A stretch of 64,000 nt of DNA from Calditrichota bacterium (lineage in GTDB: Bacteria > Calditrichota > Calditrichia > Calditrichales > J004), in assembly GCA_013112635.1 (NCBI GenBank), contig JABFGF010000001.1, forward strand, positions 868,001 through 932,000, given 5' to 3'. Positions within the stretch are counted from its first letter, which is position 1, and each line of letters starts with the position of its first letter. Under the pieces are notes generated by a model. That model was given only the letters and a program-made list of their open reading frames with translations, had not been told where the DNA came from and did no database searches. The translations under genes and the position numbers were made by a program. Below are positions 53,245 to 63,100 of the stretch, one piece after another.

Positions 53245-55209
53245 TTATTGCACATTTCCAGCTTTATCAATTTGTAAATAAGCCCAAAGTAAACAAGAGA
53301 GTGAGGGTGCAAAATCAACAATGCCGCCTTGATCCATGTTATCATTATCAGAAAGTGCTTCAGGTAGGTGGTTTAATAAACCTTTAGAAATAAGTTTTGG
53401 TAATGGGCTAAAATATTCTAACAATTGCTTTGCTTTGTTTTCTTTATTCTCTGCACAATTTAGAGCAGAAGTAACATACATTCCCATAGTCCATGGCCAA
53501 ATTGCACCATTATAAAAAGATGAGTTTCTTCTATTCAAATTACCTTGTTTATCTTGATCATTTTTAATTGCAGACCTGAGACCATAGGGAGTTAGTAAAT
53601 TTTTCTCTACCTGTTTTAATACATTACACTTCAATTCATCATCAAGTGCAGAAAATGGCAAAGCCAAGGGTACTATTTGGTTAATCCTAAAGTCACTGTT
53701 TTTATTTTCATTAGCAATGAAATCAAGCAATGTGTCACTGTTCTGAACAAATGTTTTATTAAAACTCTCTTTTACTTTTACTGCCAGTTTACCATATTTT
53801 GAAGCTTTCCTATTTTTACCCAATTCTTCACTGATAACTTGTAAAACTTTTAAGGCATTAAACCAAAGGGCGTTTATTTCTAGTAGTTTTCCAAAACGCA
53901 ATACTTCTTTATTTTCTGCCATTAAAGGAATCCAACTGGTAGATGTAGATTTATTTCCACAAAAAATCAAATTATCTTTATCCAGATAGATATTATTCAA
54001 AGTTCCTTTAGAATAGTAGTCAAAAATAGATTGGAAGCTGCTATAGACACCATTATTAAAAAAATTAATGTCTTTTGTCGTTTCAAAATATTGATATCCA
54101 AGGTTTATTAAAATCAAACTTAAGTCGGCAGAAGAGTAATGATTCTTTTTCCGCATATGTGCTGAATGTACAGGTAGTAATCCCTCATTCAGCTGATCTA
54201 TCAACGATAAATATTGTTTTTTAAACCCATCATAATCTTTATTGGCCAAATAAAACCCTGGCATTGATAACATCAGATCACGGTTTGTATAAACATTTTC
54301 CAGGGATGAAACTGAAATTAAAGATTCAGAATCTATATTTACCTGTGATTTTCTAAGTGAGTTGTTAACCTCACATAAATTTTTATCATTGGTGAAGTAG
54401 AGTTTTTTTTCTGTGTTTCTTTTTTCCTTTTCCTGCCGATACAAAGCCTCATAATTAAGATTATTTGTATCCAACTCTTTCGTAGAAATATATAAATCTA
54501 CACTATGGTAAGGAGTTAAAGTTGCCTGAAAAAAGCCAGGGTTAAAAAGATGTTCGTATAGACTGTCATTATATTTTCCTTCATCTCTTGGATAAAAGAA
54601 ATTTTTATACCATAAGGTTGTACTAACAAATTCTCCTGAAGAATAATATACATAAACTTCCGGCATTGCTGGTTTTAACGCCCAGCGAACAAAAAAATTG
54701 CCTAAATAACTATCTGTATTTAAACCTTGCAGTTCTTTAATTAATTCTGTGCTATAACGATCTGCAAGAAAAGGTTTCACGATAAGGTTTATGGGAAGTC
54801 CCTGATTTTTTAATTCATAACGAACCATTAATAATGGATAATCGGAAAGTAAAAAGACTGTTTTCTCAATTATTCTCCCTTCAATTTCATAAATGAAAGA
54901 AGGAAAAGGTTTCATTCGGAACTCTTTTAGATAAGTATATCCGGTAGGGAAAATTCCTCCAGAGTATCTATTTGTAGAAATTTCGTGTAACCTGTTTTCA
55001 ATAAAAACAGACTCTTCAAATTTGGAAAGCAGAACAACTTTTTTTTCACGGGAGGAGTCTGGAACCACAAATAATCCATGTTCACGCCTGGTGTTCATTC
55101 CAATGCTGGTTGAACTGGAGTAAATACCATGGTTATTTTTTTCCAGCCACTCAATATTTGCGGATTTATCAATATTGTTTAGAAATTCCTTTTTCAGGGA
55201 TATATCCAT
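53245..55209 (-). CDS. Amylo-alpha-1,6-glucosidase / glycogen debranching-type enzyme
   Basis: A 654-residue protein of the archaeal/bacterial GDE type. The N-terminal domain has 'STSIGMNTRREHGLFVVP', the counterpart of the TRRYHG motif. The C-terminal (alpha/alpha)6 domain has 'RRNSSFYNGAIWPWTMGMYV', typical of the GDE_C catalytic half. It would cut alpha-1,6 branches of glycogen or a related glucan. The last part (GIVDFAPSLSCLLWAYL) is weaker than usual, so a changed substrate is possible. ATG 55209 has AAGGA 7 bases before it; the longer frame to 55242 has none. There is no signal peptide. Confidence 0.88.
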   Translation of the reverse strand: MDISLKKEFLNNIDKSANIEWLEKNNHGIYSSSTSIGMNTRREHGLFVVPDSSREKKVVLLSKFEESVFIENRLHEISTNRYSGGIFPTGYTYLKEFRMKPFPSFIYEIEGRIIEKTVFLLSDYPLLMVRYELKNQGLPINLIVKPFLADRYSTELIKELQGLNTDSYLGNFFVRWALKPAMPEVYVYYSSGEFVSTTLWYKNFFYPRDEGKYNDSLYEHLFNPGFFQATLTPYHSVDLYISTKELDTNNLNYEALYRQEKEKRNTEKKLYFTNDKNLCEVNNSLRKSQVNIDSESLISVSSLENVYTNRDLMLSMPGFYLANKDYDGFKKQYLSLIDQLNEGLLPVHSAHMRKKNHYSSADLSLILINLGYQYFETTKDINFFNNGVYSSFQSIFDYYSKGTLNNIYLDKDNLIFCGNKSTSTSWIPLMAENKEVLRFGKLLEINALWFNALKVLQVISEELGKNRKASKYGKLAVKVKESFNKTFVQNSDTLLDFIANENKNSDFRINQIVPLALPFSALDDELKCNVLKQVEKNLLTPYGLRSAIKNDQDKQGNLNRRNSSFYNGAIWPWTMGMYVTSALNCAENKENKAKQLLEYFSPLPKLISKGLLNHLPEALSDNDNMDQGGIVDFAPSLSCLLWAYLQIDKAGNVQ

Positions 55210-55336
55210 TTTATATTCCTTATTGGCAACGCTATTTAGCAATTAAAACACAAGGTTGCATTGTAGTATTCAAAAATCCCTTAGTAAGGCAAGATTTGGT
55301 AAGTGATAGTGAAGTACAGTTTTAACAGTTAAATTC

Positions 55337-55675
55337 TCATGTAAAACTATTTTTGGCTTCTTCCATTGTATCGAAAATGTCAAAAATTCGGTATAAGCGG
55401 GTTAATTCGAACATTGCACGAACAGGAGCTTGTAAACCAACAATTTTTAAGTCTCCGCTTTTCATTGTTGCCTTTTTTAATCCGGCAACCAATGCCCCCA
55501 GAAAAGAACTATCTACAAAATCAGAAGAACTTAAATCAACAAGTATATTTTGATTACCTTCTTCAATTTTTTCCAGCAACTCTTCCTTAAGTTTACTTGA
55601 AATTTCAACTGTTGCCCGTTGTTCATTAATCTTAACAATCAAAATATCATTTTCAATATCAAAATTGAAGCTCAT
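55337..55675 (-). CDS. STAS-domain anti-anti-sigma factor
   Basis: A 112-residue single STAS domain (SpoIIAA/RsbV type). 'ILVDLSSSDFVDSSFLGALVAGLKKA' is the switch region; Ser56 or Ser57 is the likely phospho-acceptor. Such proteins bind an anti-sigma kinase when unphosphorylated and are reset by SpoIIE-type phosphatases, like the one at 47446. No RsbW/SpoIIAB-type kinase is seen in this window. It lies between an epimerase gene and the debranching-type gene on the minus strand. Confidence 0.93.
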   Translation of the reverse strand: MSFNFDIENDILIVKINEQRATVEISSKLKEELLEKIEEGNQNILVDLSSSDFVDSSFLGALVAGLKKATMKSGDLKIVGLQAPVRAMFELTRLYRIFDIFDTMEEAKNSFT

Positions 55676-55772
55676 TCTATAACTCCTACTTTATCACTGC
55701 CATTTCGCTTACTTATACAGTTATAGTCGGATATTAAATAGAAAATTGAACATTTTTTTTTAAAAGAACACT

Positions 55773-56693
55773 TTACTGCTTTTTTTCTGAAAATTCTGCT
55801 ACTTTAAATAGGTTTATCAAAGGATCTTCATCTATGTTTATATCAAAAACTTGCTTAAACCTCTCAAGTGATGCCACAAACCTAACAACCTCTTCCGATC
55901 TTGCCGGTTCAACATTTATCTCACTTTGAGTTGGGATAAGGTTTTTCACTCTCTCAGCAAGCTCAAAAAGGGTCATTCCCCTACCTGACCCGACGTTGGT
56001 TGGTCCTTTTAAGACCAATGAATTTGTAATACAATCTATCAGAACTTCACAAATTGTCTCGACAGATATAAAATCGATGACTTGTTTTCCACCAAAAATA
56101 TTAATGTTTTTATTTTTCAAAACATTATCAATAAATATCGGAATTACGCGAGCAAAATCTCGAGTACCATAAACATTGGCAAAACGAAGAATTACAATTT
56201 CCATGTTATACATATTTTGGAAAACCTGGCAATATTTTTCCCCTGCAACTTTGCTGGCACCGTAAGAATTTTTTGAATCCAGAACATGGTCTTCTTTTAC
56301 CGGAACAGATTTTGCTTCACCATAACTTTCACGAGATGAACTAAATATAAATCTTTTTATGCCATTTTTATGTGCCGCTTGTAAAACGTTGTAAGTTCCT
56401 ACAACATTCGTTTGAAACGAGTAATCTATATCCGTAATTGAACCCATGACGTTTGATTGTGCTGCTAAATGAAAAACAATATCACATCCTTCAGATTCTT
56501 TAATAACTGAGTTCACATCTCTGATATCGCCTTCTACAAATCGGATTTTTCCTGATTTAATATGAGATTCAATGTTTTCAACTTTCCCACGAAAAAGGTT
56601 ATCAAATACAATTATTTCATGATTAAGTACAACAAGTTTATCAACCAAATGGCTTCCAATAAAACCTGCCCCACCTGTTACAAAAATTTTCAA
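55773..56693 (-). CDS. NAD-dependent epimerase/dehydratase (sugar-nucleotide type)
   Basis: A 306-residue extended short-chain dehydrogenase. The NAD site is GGAGFIG at 7-13, the acid pair position has D31, and the catalytic Tyr144/Lys148 are in SYGASK. 'FHLAAQSNV' and 'GPTNVGSGRGMTLFELAERV' match UDP-glucose 4-epimerase and GDP-sugar dehydratase relatives. Its exact substrate is not determined. It follows a Gfo/Idh oxidoreductase after 15 bases, and the two may act on the same sugar nucleotide. Confidence 0.9.
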   Translation of the reverse strand: MKIFVTGGAGFIGSHLVDKLVVLNHEIIVFDNLFRGKVENIESHIKSGKIRFVEGDIRDVNSVIKESEGCDIVFHLAAQSNVMGSITDIDYSFQTNVVGTYNVLQAAHKNGIKRFIFSSSRESYGEAKSVPVKEDHVLDSKNSYGASKVAGEKYCQVFQNMYNMEIVILRFANVYGTRDFARVIPIFIDNVLKNKNINIFGGKQVIDFISVETICEVLIDCITNSLVLKGPTNVGSGRGMTLFELAERVKNLIPTQSEINVEPARSEEVVRFVASLERFKQVFDINIDEDPLINLFKVAEFSEKKQ

Positions 56694-56708
56694 TTAAAAC
56701 CCCGCCAA

Positions 56709-57722
56709 TCAGTCAATGTCAATTTCTTCTCCCCGCTTTGCAGATTCATATAAAGCATCAAGAATTTTCATTACCCGTAATGCGTCTGCTCCGGAAGAGA
56801 TATTCTTTTCTTCACCATTTAATACTTTTATAAAATGCTTTAATTCTTTGCTGTATGCTTTTTTAAACTGATCTATTTTTGAAGTTTGATGAAAAGGCGA
56901 AACATTAACCAAATTATTGTGCATTTCTTTATGAATCCTTAGGGGATTAAGTTTTGCAGCACCATTTTTTCCAAATACATGAGTATACATTGTGTCTTTT
57001 TCAAGATGCATTTTCCAGCTTATTTCAATTGTAATGGTTTGGCCCGTTTTGGTTTCAATAACGGCCAGCGCGGCATCTTCTACCTCAAATTCCGGATTCA
57101 GGAAATAATCATATAACCTGACTTTTTTTAATGCAGGGAAATTTGTAATAAAAAAAGCAAGATCCATCAATTGTAAACCAAGATCGATCAAAACCCCGCC
57201 ACCTGAAGACTTTTTCTCTGAATACCAGCCGGACATTTCTTTCTTTTCCCATTTCTTTAGCCAGCCGGTTTTTATATAAAATATCTCACCCAGTTCATCC
57301 TGTGCTAAAAAATTTCTTAAAATCTGCACATCATCTCTAAACCGGTTATGCATACCCACCATTAAAGTAAGGTTATTTTGTTCAGCCTGTTTTGTAAGTT
57401 TTTCAGCATCTTTTGCATTAAAAGCAATTGGCTTTTCTACAAGTACATTTACCCCTTTGCTTAAAGCAAGTTGTGTCATAGGAAAATGATGCAGACTTGG
57501 AGCGCAGATATGGAGAGCATCCAATTTTTCCTGCCGAAGCATCTCATCCAATACAAAATACCAACGTGGTATATTAAACTTTTCAGTTAATAAGCTAACC
57601 TTGCCTTTGTCAACATCACAAATTGAAACAAGCTCAACATTTTCCATTTTAGACCAATTAGGAAGATGGGCAACTTGTGCAATACTTCCAGCCCCGACCA
57701 CAGCAATTTTCAATTTATCCAT
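56709..57722 (-). CDS. Gfo/Idh/MocA-family oxidoreductase
   Basis: A 337-residue NAD(P)-dependent dehydrogenase. The N-terminal Rossmann fold has GAGSIAQVAHLPNW; the substrate-binding motif is EKPIAFNAKDA near residue 96-106. The C-terminal part is the usual alpha/beta dimerization domain (SGGGVLIDLGLQLMDLAFF). Enzymes of this family oxidise or reduce sugars or inositols. It lies 5 bases after prephenate dehydrogenase and before a sugar-nucleotide epimerase. The substrate is unknown. Confidence 0.92.
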   Translation of the reverse strand: MDKLKIAVVGAGSIAQVAHLPNWSKMENVELVSICDVDKGKVSLLTEKFNIPRWYFVLDEMLRQEKLDALHICAPSLHHFPMTQLALSKGVNVLVEKPIAFNAKDAEKLTKQAEQNNLTLMVGMHNRFRDDVQILRNFLAQDELGEIFYIKTGWLKKWEKKEMSGWYSEKKSSGGGVLIDLGLQLMDLAFFITNFPALKKVRLYDYFLNPEFEVEDAALAVIETKTGQTITIEISWKMHLEKDTMYTHVFGKNGAAKLNPLRIHKEMHNNLVNVSPFHQTSKIDQFKKAYSKELKHFIKVLNGEEKNISSGADALRVMKILDALYESAKRGEEIDID

Positions 57723-57727
57723 TACTT

Positions 57728-58804
57728 CTACTCCTTAATAAAAGCATTATAATTTATGGATTTTAATATTTTAACAGCTTCCAATGCTTTGGAAACATTT
57801 TCAAATGACAACATAAAAACACCACCTTCTTTTTCCCTGATTTTTAACAACTCGATATCTCTAATGTCTATATTTTTAGAAAAAAGCTCGTTTGAAATTT
57901 TTGCAATAACCCCTTTTTGATCATTTACATATACAAGAACATCGGTCAAAGGAGACAAAAATCCTTTGTTAATTTTAGGAATTAAGCTCCTATAATCATT
58001 AGCTTTTTCAAACCCTTCTTTTAAATTTCCAAGATTTGTTTTTTGCTTAGTCAAATGTTTAATAAAAATATCGATAGAATCTTCAATATTTTTTTTGTTC
58101 GAGTTAACAATATCCTGCCAAATTTCCGGAGAACTTGATGCAATTCGTGTAAGATCACGAAATCCACCGGCAGCAAGATCGAAACAATGCTCGAGCTCGT
58201 TGTTTTTAAACCCGACTGAATTCATCAAAGCAACTGCGACTATCTGAGGCAAGTGGCTAATATATGCCAGGGTTTTATCATGCTCTTCTGCCCCGAGAAA
58301 AAATATCCTGGCTTTTACTGATTCTAAAACAGGGATTAATTTTCTGGTAACTTCTTTGTTAACACTCTCTTTTTGACCGGATAATATGTAAACCGCATTT
58401 TCATATAAAAGTGGATTTGCCGCGTTAATACCGCTCTTTTCCGCACCGGTCATCGGATGGCTGCCAATATACTCACCACTAAAGTTTATTGTTTTGCAAT
58501 GATTTTCAATTTCATTTTTTGTACTGCCCAAGTCTGTAACTACACATGTTTTTGAAACGATATTATTTAAATCTGCCAAGTGATTTTTTATTACAGCAAT
58601 TGGAGTTGCCAAAAAGATAACATCCGCGTCGCAGCAATCTTGCGGCCAATTATGTATTTCTTTATCAATAATATTTTTTTTGGTTGCTTGTATTAAAATA
58701 TCTGGAAAATCAAATCCATAAATTGTGGCGTTAAGTTTGCTATTTTTAATAGCCATCGCTAAAGAAGCACCCATTACGCCAAGCCCGGAAATTACAATTT
58801 TCAT
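57728..58804 (-). CDS. tyrA: Prephenate dehydrogenase with C-terminal ACT domain
   Basis: A 358-residue TyrA that turns prephenate into 4-hydroxyphenylpyruvate, a step to tyrosine. The NAD site is GLGVMGASLAMAI at 7-19. 'GSHPMTGAEKSGINAA' contains the catalytic-region His. An ACT domain at about 285-358 (VLVYVNDQKGVIAKISNELF) suggests tyrosine feedback. It starts directly after the DAHP synthase stop and lies before a Gfo/Idh gene, so the aromatic genes are cotranscribed. Confidence 0.95.
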   Translation of the reverse strand: MKIVISGLGVMGASLAMAIKNSKLNATIYGFDFPDILIQATKKNIIDKEIHNWPQDCCDADVIFLATPIAVIKNHLADLNNIVSKTCVVTDLGSTKNEIENHCKTINFSGEYIGSHPMTGAEKSGINAANPLLYENAVYILSGQKESVNKEVTRKLIPVLESVKARIFFLGAEEHDKTLAYISHLPQIVAVALMNSVGFKNNELEHCFDLAAGGFRDLTRIASSSPEIWQDIVNSNKKNIEDSIDIFIKHLTKQKTNLGNLKEGFEKANDYRSLIPKINKGFLSPLTDVLVYVNDQKGVIAKISNELFSKNIDIRDIELLKIREKEGGVFMLSFENVSKALEAVKILKSINYNAFIKE

Positions 58805-59830
58805 TTACTTTTCCTGAGCAACTTTCCGTCCAATTACCTCAGCGATAATGCGTATTTGCTTCATCAGATCATCAAATTGGTCGGGGTATAAACTTTGTGC
58901 GCCATCAGAAAGTGCTTTATCCGGTTCATCATGAACTTCAATCATCAATCCATTTGCTCCTGCCGCCACGGCTGCGCGGGCCATAGGAATAACTTTGTTA
59001 CGCAACCCTGTGCCATGTGATGGGTCTGCAAATATAGGTAGGTGACTAAGTTTTTGAATAATTGGGACAGCACTAATATCCATTGTGTTTCGAGTATATG
59101 TTTCAAAGGTACGTATTCCCCGCTCACAAAAAATAACATTTTTATTTCCACCGGAAATTATATACTCAGCAGACATCAGCCACTCTTCGATTGTTGCAGA
59201 AATTCCTCTTTTTAAAAAAACAGGTATTTTGGATTTACCTAGTGCGCGGATAAATGAAAAATTCTGCATATTCCGTGCACCTACCTGAATGATATCTGTG
59301 TAATTACTGACAAGCTCAATCTGGTCTTTGTCCATTACTTCCGTTATCATTGCAAGATTGTACTTATCTGCCGCTTCACGCATATATTCCAATCCTTTTT
59401 CACCGAGGCCCTGAAAACTATAAGGAGAAGATCTTGGTTTAAATGCCCCGCCCCGAAGAATTTTGGCCCCTGCTTTCGCAACGCGTTCAGCAATCCGCAT
59501 GATCTGGCCTTTGGACTCAATCGAACATGGACCAGCCATTATTACAGTTTCTTTTCCACCAATTTCAACATCTTTTACTTTAAAAACTGTATTTGATGAT
59601 TTAAACTCTCGGCTAACTAATTTGTAAGGAGCAGAAATCCGGTATGTATCAGCAACCCCTTCCATCAATTGGATATCACGAATATCCAAACTGTTTGTAT
59701 TGCCAATTACACCCAATATGGTATGATCAACACCCGTTGACCGATGAATATCAAATCCACCATCATCCAGTTTCTTTATAATCGCCTCTATTACTTTTTC
59801 TTTGGCGCCTTTTTCAATAATTATTACCAT
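58805..59830 (-). CDS. aroF: 3-deoxy-7-phosphoheptulonate (DAHP) synthase, type I-beta with N-terminal regulatory domain
   Basis: A 341-residue enzyme for the first shikimate step (PEP plus erythrose 4-phosphate to DAHP). The core has MAGPCSIES, GGAFKPRSSPYSFQGLG and the metal-site DPSHGTG. The first 70 residues form a ferredoxin-like regulatory domain (VIIIEKGAKEKVIEAI ... VIGNT), as in the Thermotoga-type enzyme, which is inhibited by Tyr and Phe. AGGAGC lies 5-6 bases before the ATG. It is followed without a gap by tyrA. Confidence 0.95.
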   Translation of the reverse strand: MVIIIEKGAKEKVIEAIIKKLDDGGFDIHRSTGVDHTILGVIGNTNSLDIRDIQLMEGVADTYRISAPYKLVSREFKSSNTVFKVKDVEIGGKETVIMAGPCSIESKGQIMRIAERVAKAGAKILRGGAFKPRSSPYSFQGLGEKGLEYMREAADKYNLAMITEVMDKDQIELVSNYTDIIQVGARNMQNFSFIRALGKSKIPVFLKRGISATIEEWLMSAEYIISGGNKNVIFCERGIRTFETYTRNTMDISAVPIIQKLSHLPIFADPSHGTGLRNKVIPMARAAVAAGANGLMIEVHDEPDKALSDGAQSLYPDQFDDLMKQIRIIAEVIGRKVAQEK

Positions 59831-59841
59831 TAATGCTCCTG

Positions 59842-60261
59842 TTAAATTCGGTTTTTATCTAAATACGTTTGTAAAATGTTTACAGCGGCAATTTGGTCGA
59901 TTATATGCCTGTTTTTGCTTGCTTTTTTTCCGGTACTTTTAAGCATCGTCTCAGCCAGCTTGGTTGTTAAACGTTCATCGATCGTTTCAATTTGAATTGC
60001 TATATTACTCTTCAATTTATCAATAATTTCTATTACTTTTTTGGTTTGTTGTGATAACTCCCCTTTTAATGTATATGGCATGCCTACTACAATTATCGAA
60101 ATTTGTTTTTCTGAAATAATTGTTTCCAGCTCACTTTTTAGTGATTCAAAATTTTTCCACTTTATTGTCTTTAGTGGGTGCGCCATCAGCCCTAATCCAT
60201 CACTAATTGATACACCAATTCGCACATCGCCAATATCTAATGCAATTACTTTTTTTACCAT
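59842..60261 (-). CDS. ruvX: RuvX/YqgF-family Holliday junction resolvase-like nuclease
   Basis: A 139-residue protein of the RNase H-like YqgF family, involved in 16S rRNA end processing and proposed as a Holliday junction resolvase. Motifs: ALDIGDVRIGVSISD with Asp9, VVGMPYTLKGE, the ETIDERLTT segment and a C-terminal 'IDQIAAVNIL' with the catalytic Asp. It lies 11 bases before DAHP synthase in a run that continues to the epimerase. Confidence 0.93.
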   Translation of the reverse strand: MVKKVIALDIGDVRIGVSISDGLGLMAHPLKTIKWKNFESLKSELETIISEKQISIIVVGMPYTLKGELSQQTKKVIEIIDKLKSNIAIQIETIDERLTTKLAETMLKSTGKKASKNRHIIDQIAAVNILQTYLDKNRI

Positions 60262-60505
60262 ATTTTATATGTGAATTATTGAATGTTTAAAACACTATCA
60301 TATGACTTATTTAAATGACAGTATTTTAATAAATATTAAGTGAGCTTGCTTAAGTGCAAAATATAAGAAAGATGGATTTAATATGGTAAAATAAAAATGT
60401 ATAATAAAATATTATACAATCTTTGAGTTTATATTAATAGTAACGATTATTCAGTTCTAAAACTGAATACATAAATTTAAATAAAAATATCAAGGTTTAT
60501 ATTTA

Positions 60506-63070
60506 ATGGTAATCGTTCTTGTAAAAAATTTTATTGGTATTATTTTAATGCTAACAAATCATTTTCAAGATTTCAACCTGAACAATTATAGCATTATTAT
60601 TAACATAATCCTCCTTATTATTTTATCAATATTAATTTTTGTAAATATTAAAAGGTTTTCAAAAGCAGGAAAAAAAGATAAATATCTTATTCAGAGCGAG
60701 CAAAAATATAAAAGCTTATTTGATTCTGCAAATGATGCCATTTTCTTGATGCGTGGTGAAAGGTTTGTTGATTGTAATTCTAAAACTCTTGAAATGTTTA
60801 AATGTACTCGAGAGGAAATTATTAATTTACCTCCTTACGATTTTTCACCTGAAAGACAACCTGATGGACGTACTTCGAAAGAAAGTGCTATTGAAAAAAT
60901 TACCGCTGCGATTTCCGGCAAACCACAGTTTTTTGAATGGAAACATTGCCGCCTTGATAAAACACCCTTTGATGCTGAAGTAAGTTTGAACACAATGGAA
61001 TTAGATGGGCAATTATTTGTTCAGGCAATTGTTCGAGATGTATCTGAACGTAAACAGGCTGAAAGATTGCAAAATGCTGTTTATAAAATATCTCAAACGG
61101 CGGACTCTTCTTATGATTTAAATGAACTTTATACTGCAATTCATCAAAATATGCTATCGGTTATGGATGCAAAAAACTTTTATATTGCCTTATTTGATGA
61201 AAAGAAAAATTTAATCAGATTTCCATATTACGTTGATCAAAAAGACAACAAAGCACCTGAAAGAAAACCAGGAAATGGCTGGACAGAATATATTTTAAGA
61301 AGTGGAAAGGCTCAGTTAATTGATAAAAGAAAAGCAGAAGAAATTGCCAGGGAAAAACAAATAGATTTTATTGGAGCTACTTCTGCAACCTGGATGGGCG
61401 TCCCCTTAATTGTAGATAACAAAACGATTGGTGTGATGGTTGTGCAGCATTATAGTAATCCAAATGCTTATACAAAAAATGACCTGCGCATGATGGAATT
61501 TGTTTCACAACAAGTAGCAATCTCAATTAAAAAGAAACAAACAGAAGAACAAATTAGAATATTGTCTACATCTATGGAGCAAAGCCCGGCACTGGTTGTA
61601 ATAACTGATTTAGAGGGGAAAATAGAATATATAAATCCAAAATTTATTGAGGTAACAGGTTATTCGCCTAATGAGGTATTAGGTAAAAAACCATCATTAT
61701 TAAAGTCTGGCCAAATGTCCAATAGTTTTTATAAAGAATTATGGGAAACCATTTTAGCAGGCGAAGATTGGCGCGGCGAAATACATAACAAAAAGAAAAA
61801 TGGTGAGCTTTACTGGGTAAACGCATTTATCTCGCCCATAAAAAATGAAAATGGTAAAACCACTCACTTTCTTGCATTAAAAGAGGACATAACTGAACAG
61901 AAGCTGCTTCAACAACAAATCTTCCAGTCTCAAAAAATGGATTCAATAGGAACTCTTGCAGGCGGTATCGCCCATGATTTCAACAATATTTTAACAATTA
62001 TTACCGGTTTCTCCGAACTGGCCCTAATAAAATGCAAAGATAATGAAATTAGAAAACCTATTTCTACAATATTATCTGCCAGCCAAAAAGCAGAAAAACT
62101 AACTCGTCAAATTTTAGCATTTAGTAGAAAACAGATTTATCAGCCGCAGGTAATTGATATAAACCTGGTAATTTCTGATTTAGACAAAATGCTCCATAGA
62201 GTTATTGGGGAAGATATTAATGTTAATATTCAGCTTGCTCAAGGCATCGATAATATAAATGCCGATCCGAGCCAGCTTGAACAGGTTTTAATGAATTTAT
62301 TTATTAATGCCCGGGATGCTATTAACCAAAAAACCAAAAAAGCTTCCGAAAAAAACATTTCAATAAAAACCGGGCAAATTTTTCTGGATGAAAAATTTTC
62401 CAGGCAACATATCGGCAGTAAAACAGGGCATCATGTTTATATTTCTGTAAGCGATAATGGAATTGGTATGGAGCAAGATGTTAAGGATAAAATCTTTGAA
62501 CCATTTTTTACTACAAAAGAGCAAGGAAAAGGCACTGGTTTAGGTCTTTCCACTGTCTTTGGAATTGTTAAACAGAACAATGGCAGTATCTTTGTTTATA
62601 GCGAACCCGGGCGGGGAACAACATTTAAAATATACTGGCCAACTACAATGGACTGGCATAAAAACGAAAAAAATACTCACTTAAGTACAACCCACCTAAA
62701 AGGCAATGAAACCATATTAATTGTTGAAGATGATTCTAATGTAAGAGAATTTGCAGATTCAACCTTGGTTGAATTTGGCTATCATGTTCATTCATGCTCA
62801 AATGGTCGGGACGCACTTAATTTGATAAAGAATGATAGCTTTGATTTTGATTTATTGTTAACGGATGTAATAATGCCGGATATGAACGGCAAAGAACTAT
62901 CTGAAAAAGTGAGTAATTTAAGGCCAAATTTACCAATTATCTTTACTTCCGGTTATACTGATGACCATATTGTTAATACAGGAGAGTTAGAAAAAGATAT
63001 AAACTTTCTGCAAAAACCATTTTCTGTAAATGCACTACTTAAAAAGATAAAAGACGCAATAAATCAATAG
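60506..63070 (+). CDS. Hybrid sensor histidine kinase: PAS-GAF-PAS-HisKA-HATPase-REC
   Basis: An 854-residue signalling protein. One membrane helix lies near 28-50; a first PAS domain (about 66-180, SLFDSANDAIFLMRG), GAF (about 190-345), second PAS (about 355-470, ALVVITDLEGKIEYINPKF) and the kinase follow. The HisKA site is His490 in AGGIAHDFNNIL. The ATPase has NLFINARDAI, DNGIGM and GKGTGLGLSTVFG. The C-terminal receiver has acceptor Asp787 in LLLTDVIMPDMNG. The layout is a single-protein phosphorelay; the output is unknown. AAGG lies about 10 bases before the start. A second in-frame ATG follows at residue 15. Confidence 0.94.
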   Translation: MVIVLVKNFIGIILMLTNHFQDFNLNNYSIIINIILLIILSILIFVNIKRFSKAGKKDKYLIQSEQKYKSLFDSANDAIFLMRGERFVDCNSKTLEMFKCTREEIINLPPYDFSPERQPDGRTSKESAIEKITAAISGKPQFFEWKHCRLDKTPFDAEVSLNTMELDGQLFVQAIVRDVSERKQAERLQNAVYKISQTADSSYDLNELYTAIHQNMLSVMDAKNFYIALFDEKKNLIRFPYYVDQKDNKAPERKPGNGWTEYILRSGKAQLIDKRKAEEIAREKQIDFIGATSATWMGVPLIVDNKTIGVMVVQHYSNPNAYTKNDLRMMEFVSQQVAISIKKKQTEEQIRILSTSMEQSPALVVITDLEGKIEYINPKFIEVTGYSPNEVLGKKPSLLKSGQMSNSFYKELWETILAGEDWRGEIHNKKKNGELYWVNAFISPIKNENGKTTHFLALKEDITEQKLLQQQIFQSQKMDSIGTLAGGIAHDFNNILTIITGFSELALIKCKDNEIRKPISTILSASQKAEKLTRQILAFSRKQIYQPQVIDINLVISDLDKMLHRVIGEDINVNIQLAQGIDNINADPSQLEQVLMNLFINARDAINQKTKKASEKNISIKTGQIFLDEKFSRQHIGSKTGHHVYISVSDNGIGMEQDVKDKIFEPFFTTKEQGKGTGLGLSTVFGIVKQNNGSIFVYSEPGRGTTFKIYWPTTMDWHKNEKNTHLSTTHLKGNETILIVEDDSNVREFADSTLVEFGYHVHSCSNGRDALNLIKNDSFDFDLLLTDVIMPDMNGKELSEKVSNLRPNLPIIFTSGYTDDHIVNTGELEKDINFLQKPFSVNALLKKIKDAINQ

Positions 63071-63100
63071 TTGCGGAAACGGTGCAATAAAGGAGGGCGA

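Noticed and set aside
55125-55136. TACCATGGTTAT, the first 12 bases of the candidate operator at 39739
   Set aside because: It is inside the coding sequence of the debranching-type enzyme and lacks the right arm, so probably chance.
60336-60353. Imperfect palindrome TTAAG-N8-CTTAA upstream of the hybrid histidine kinase
   Set aside because: In very AT-rich DNA, with mismatches in the middle, and no second copy was noticed.
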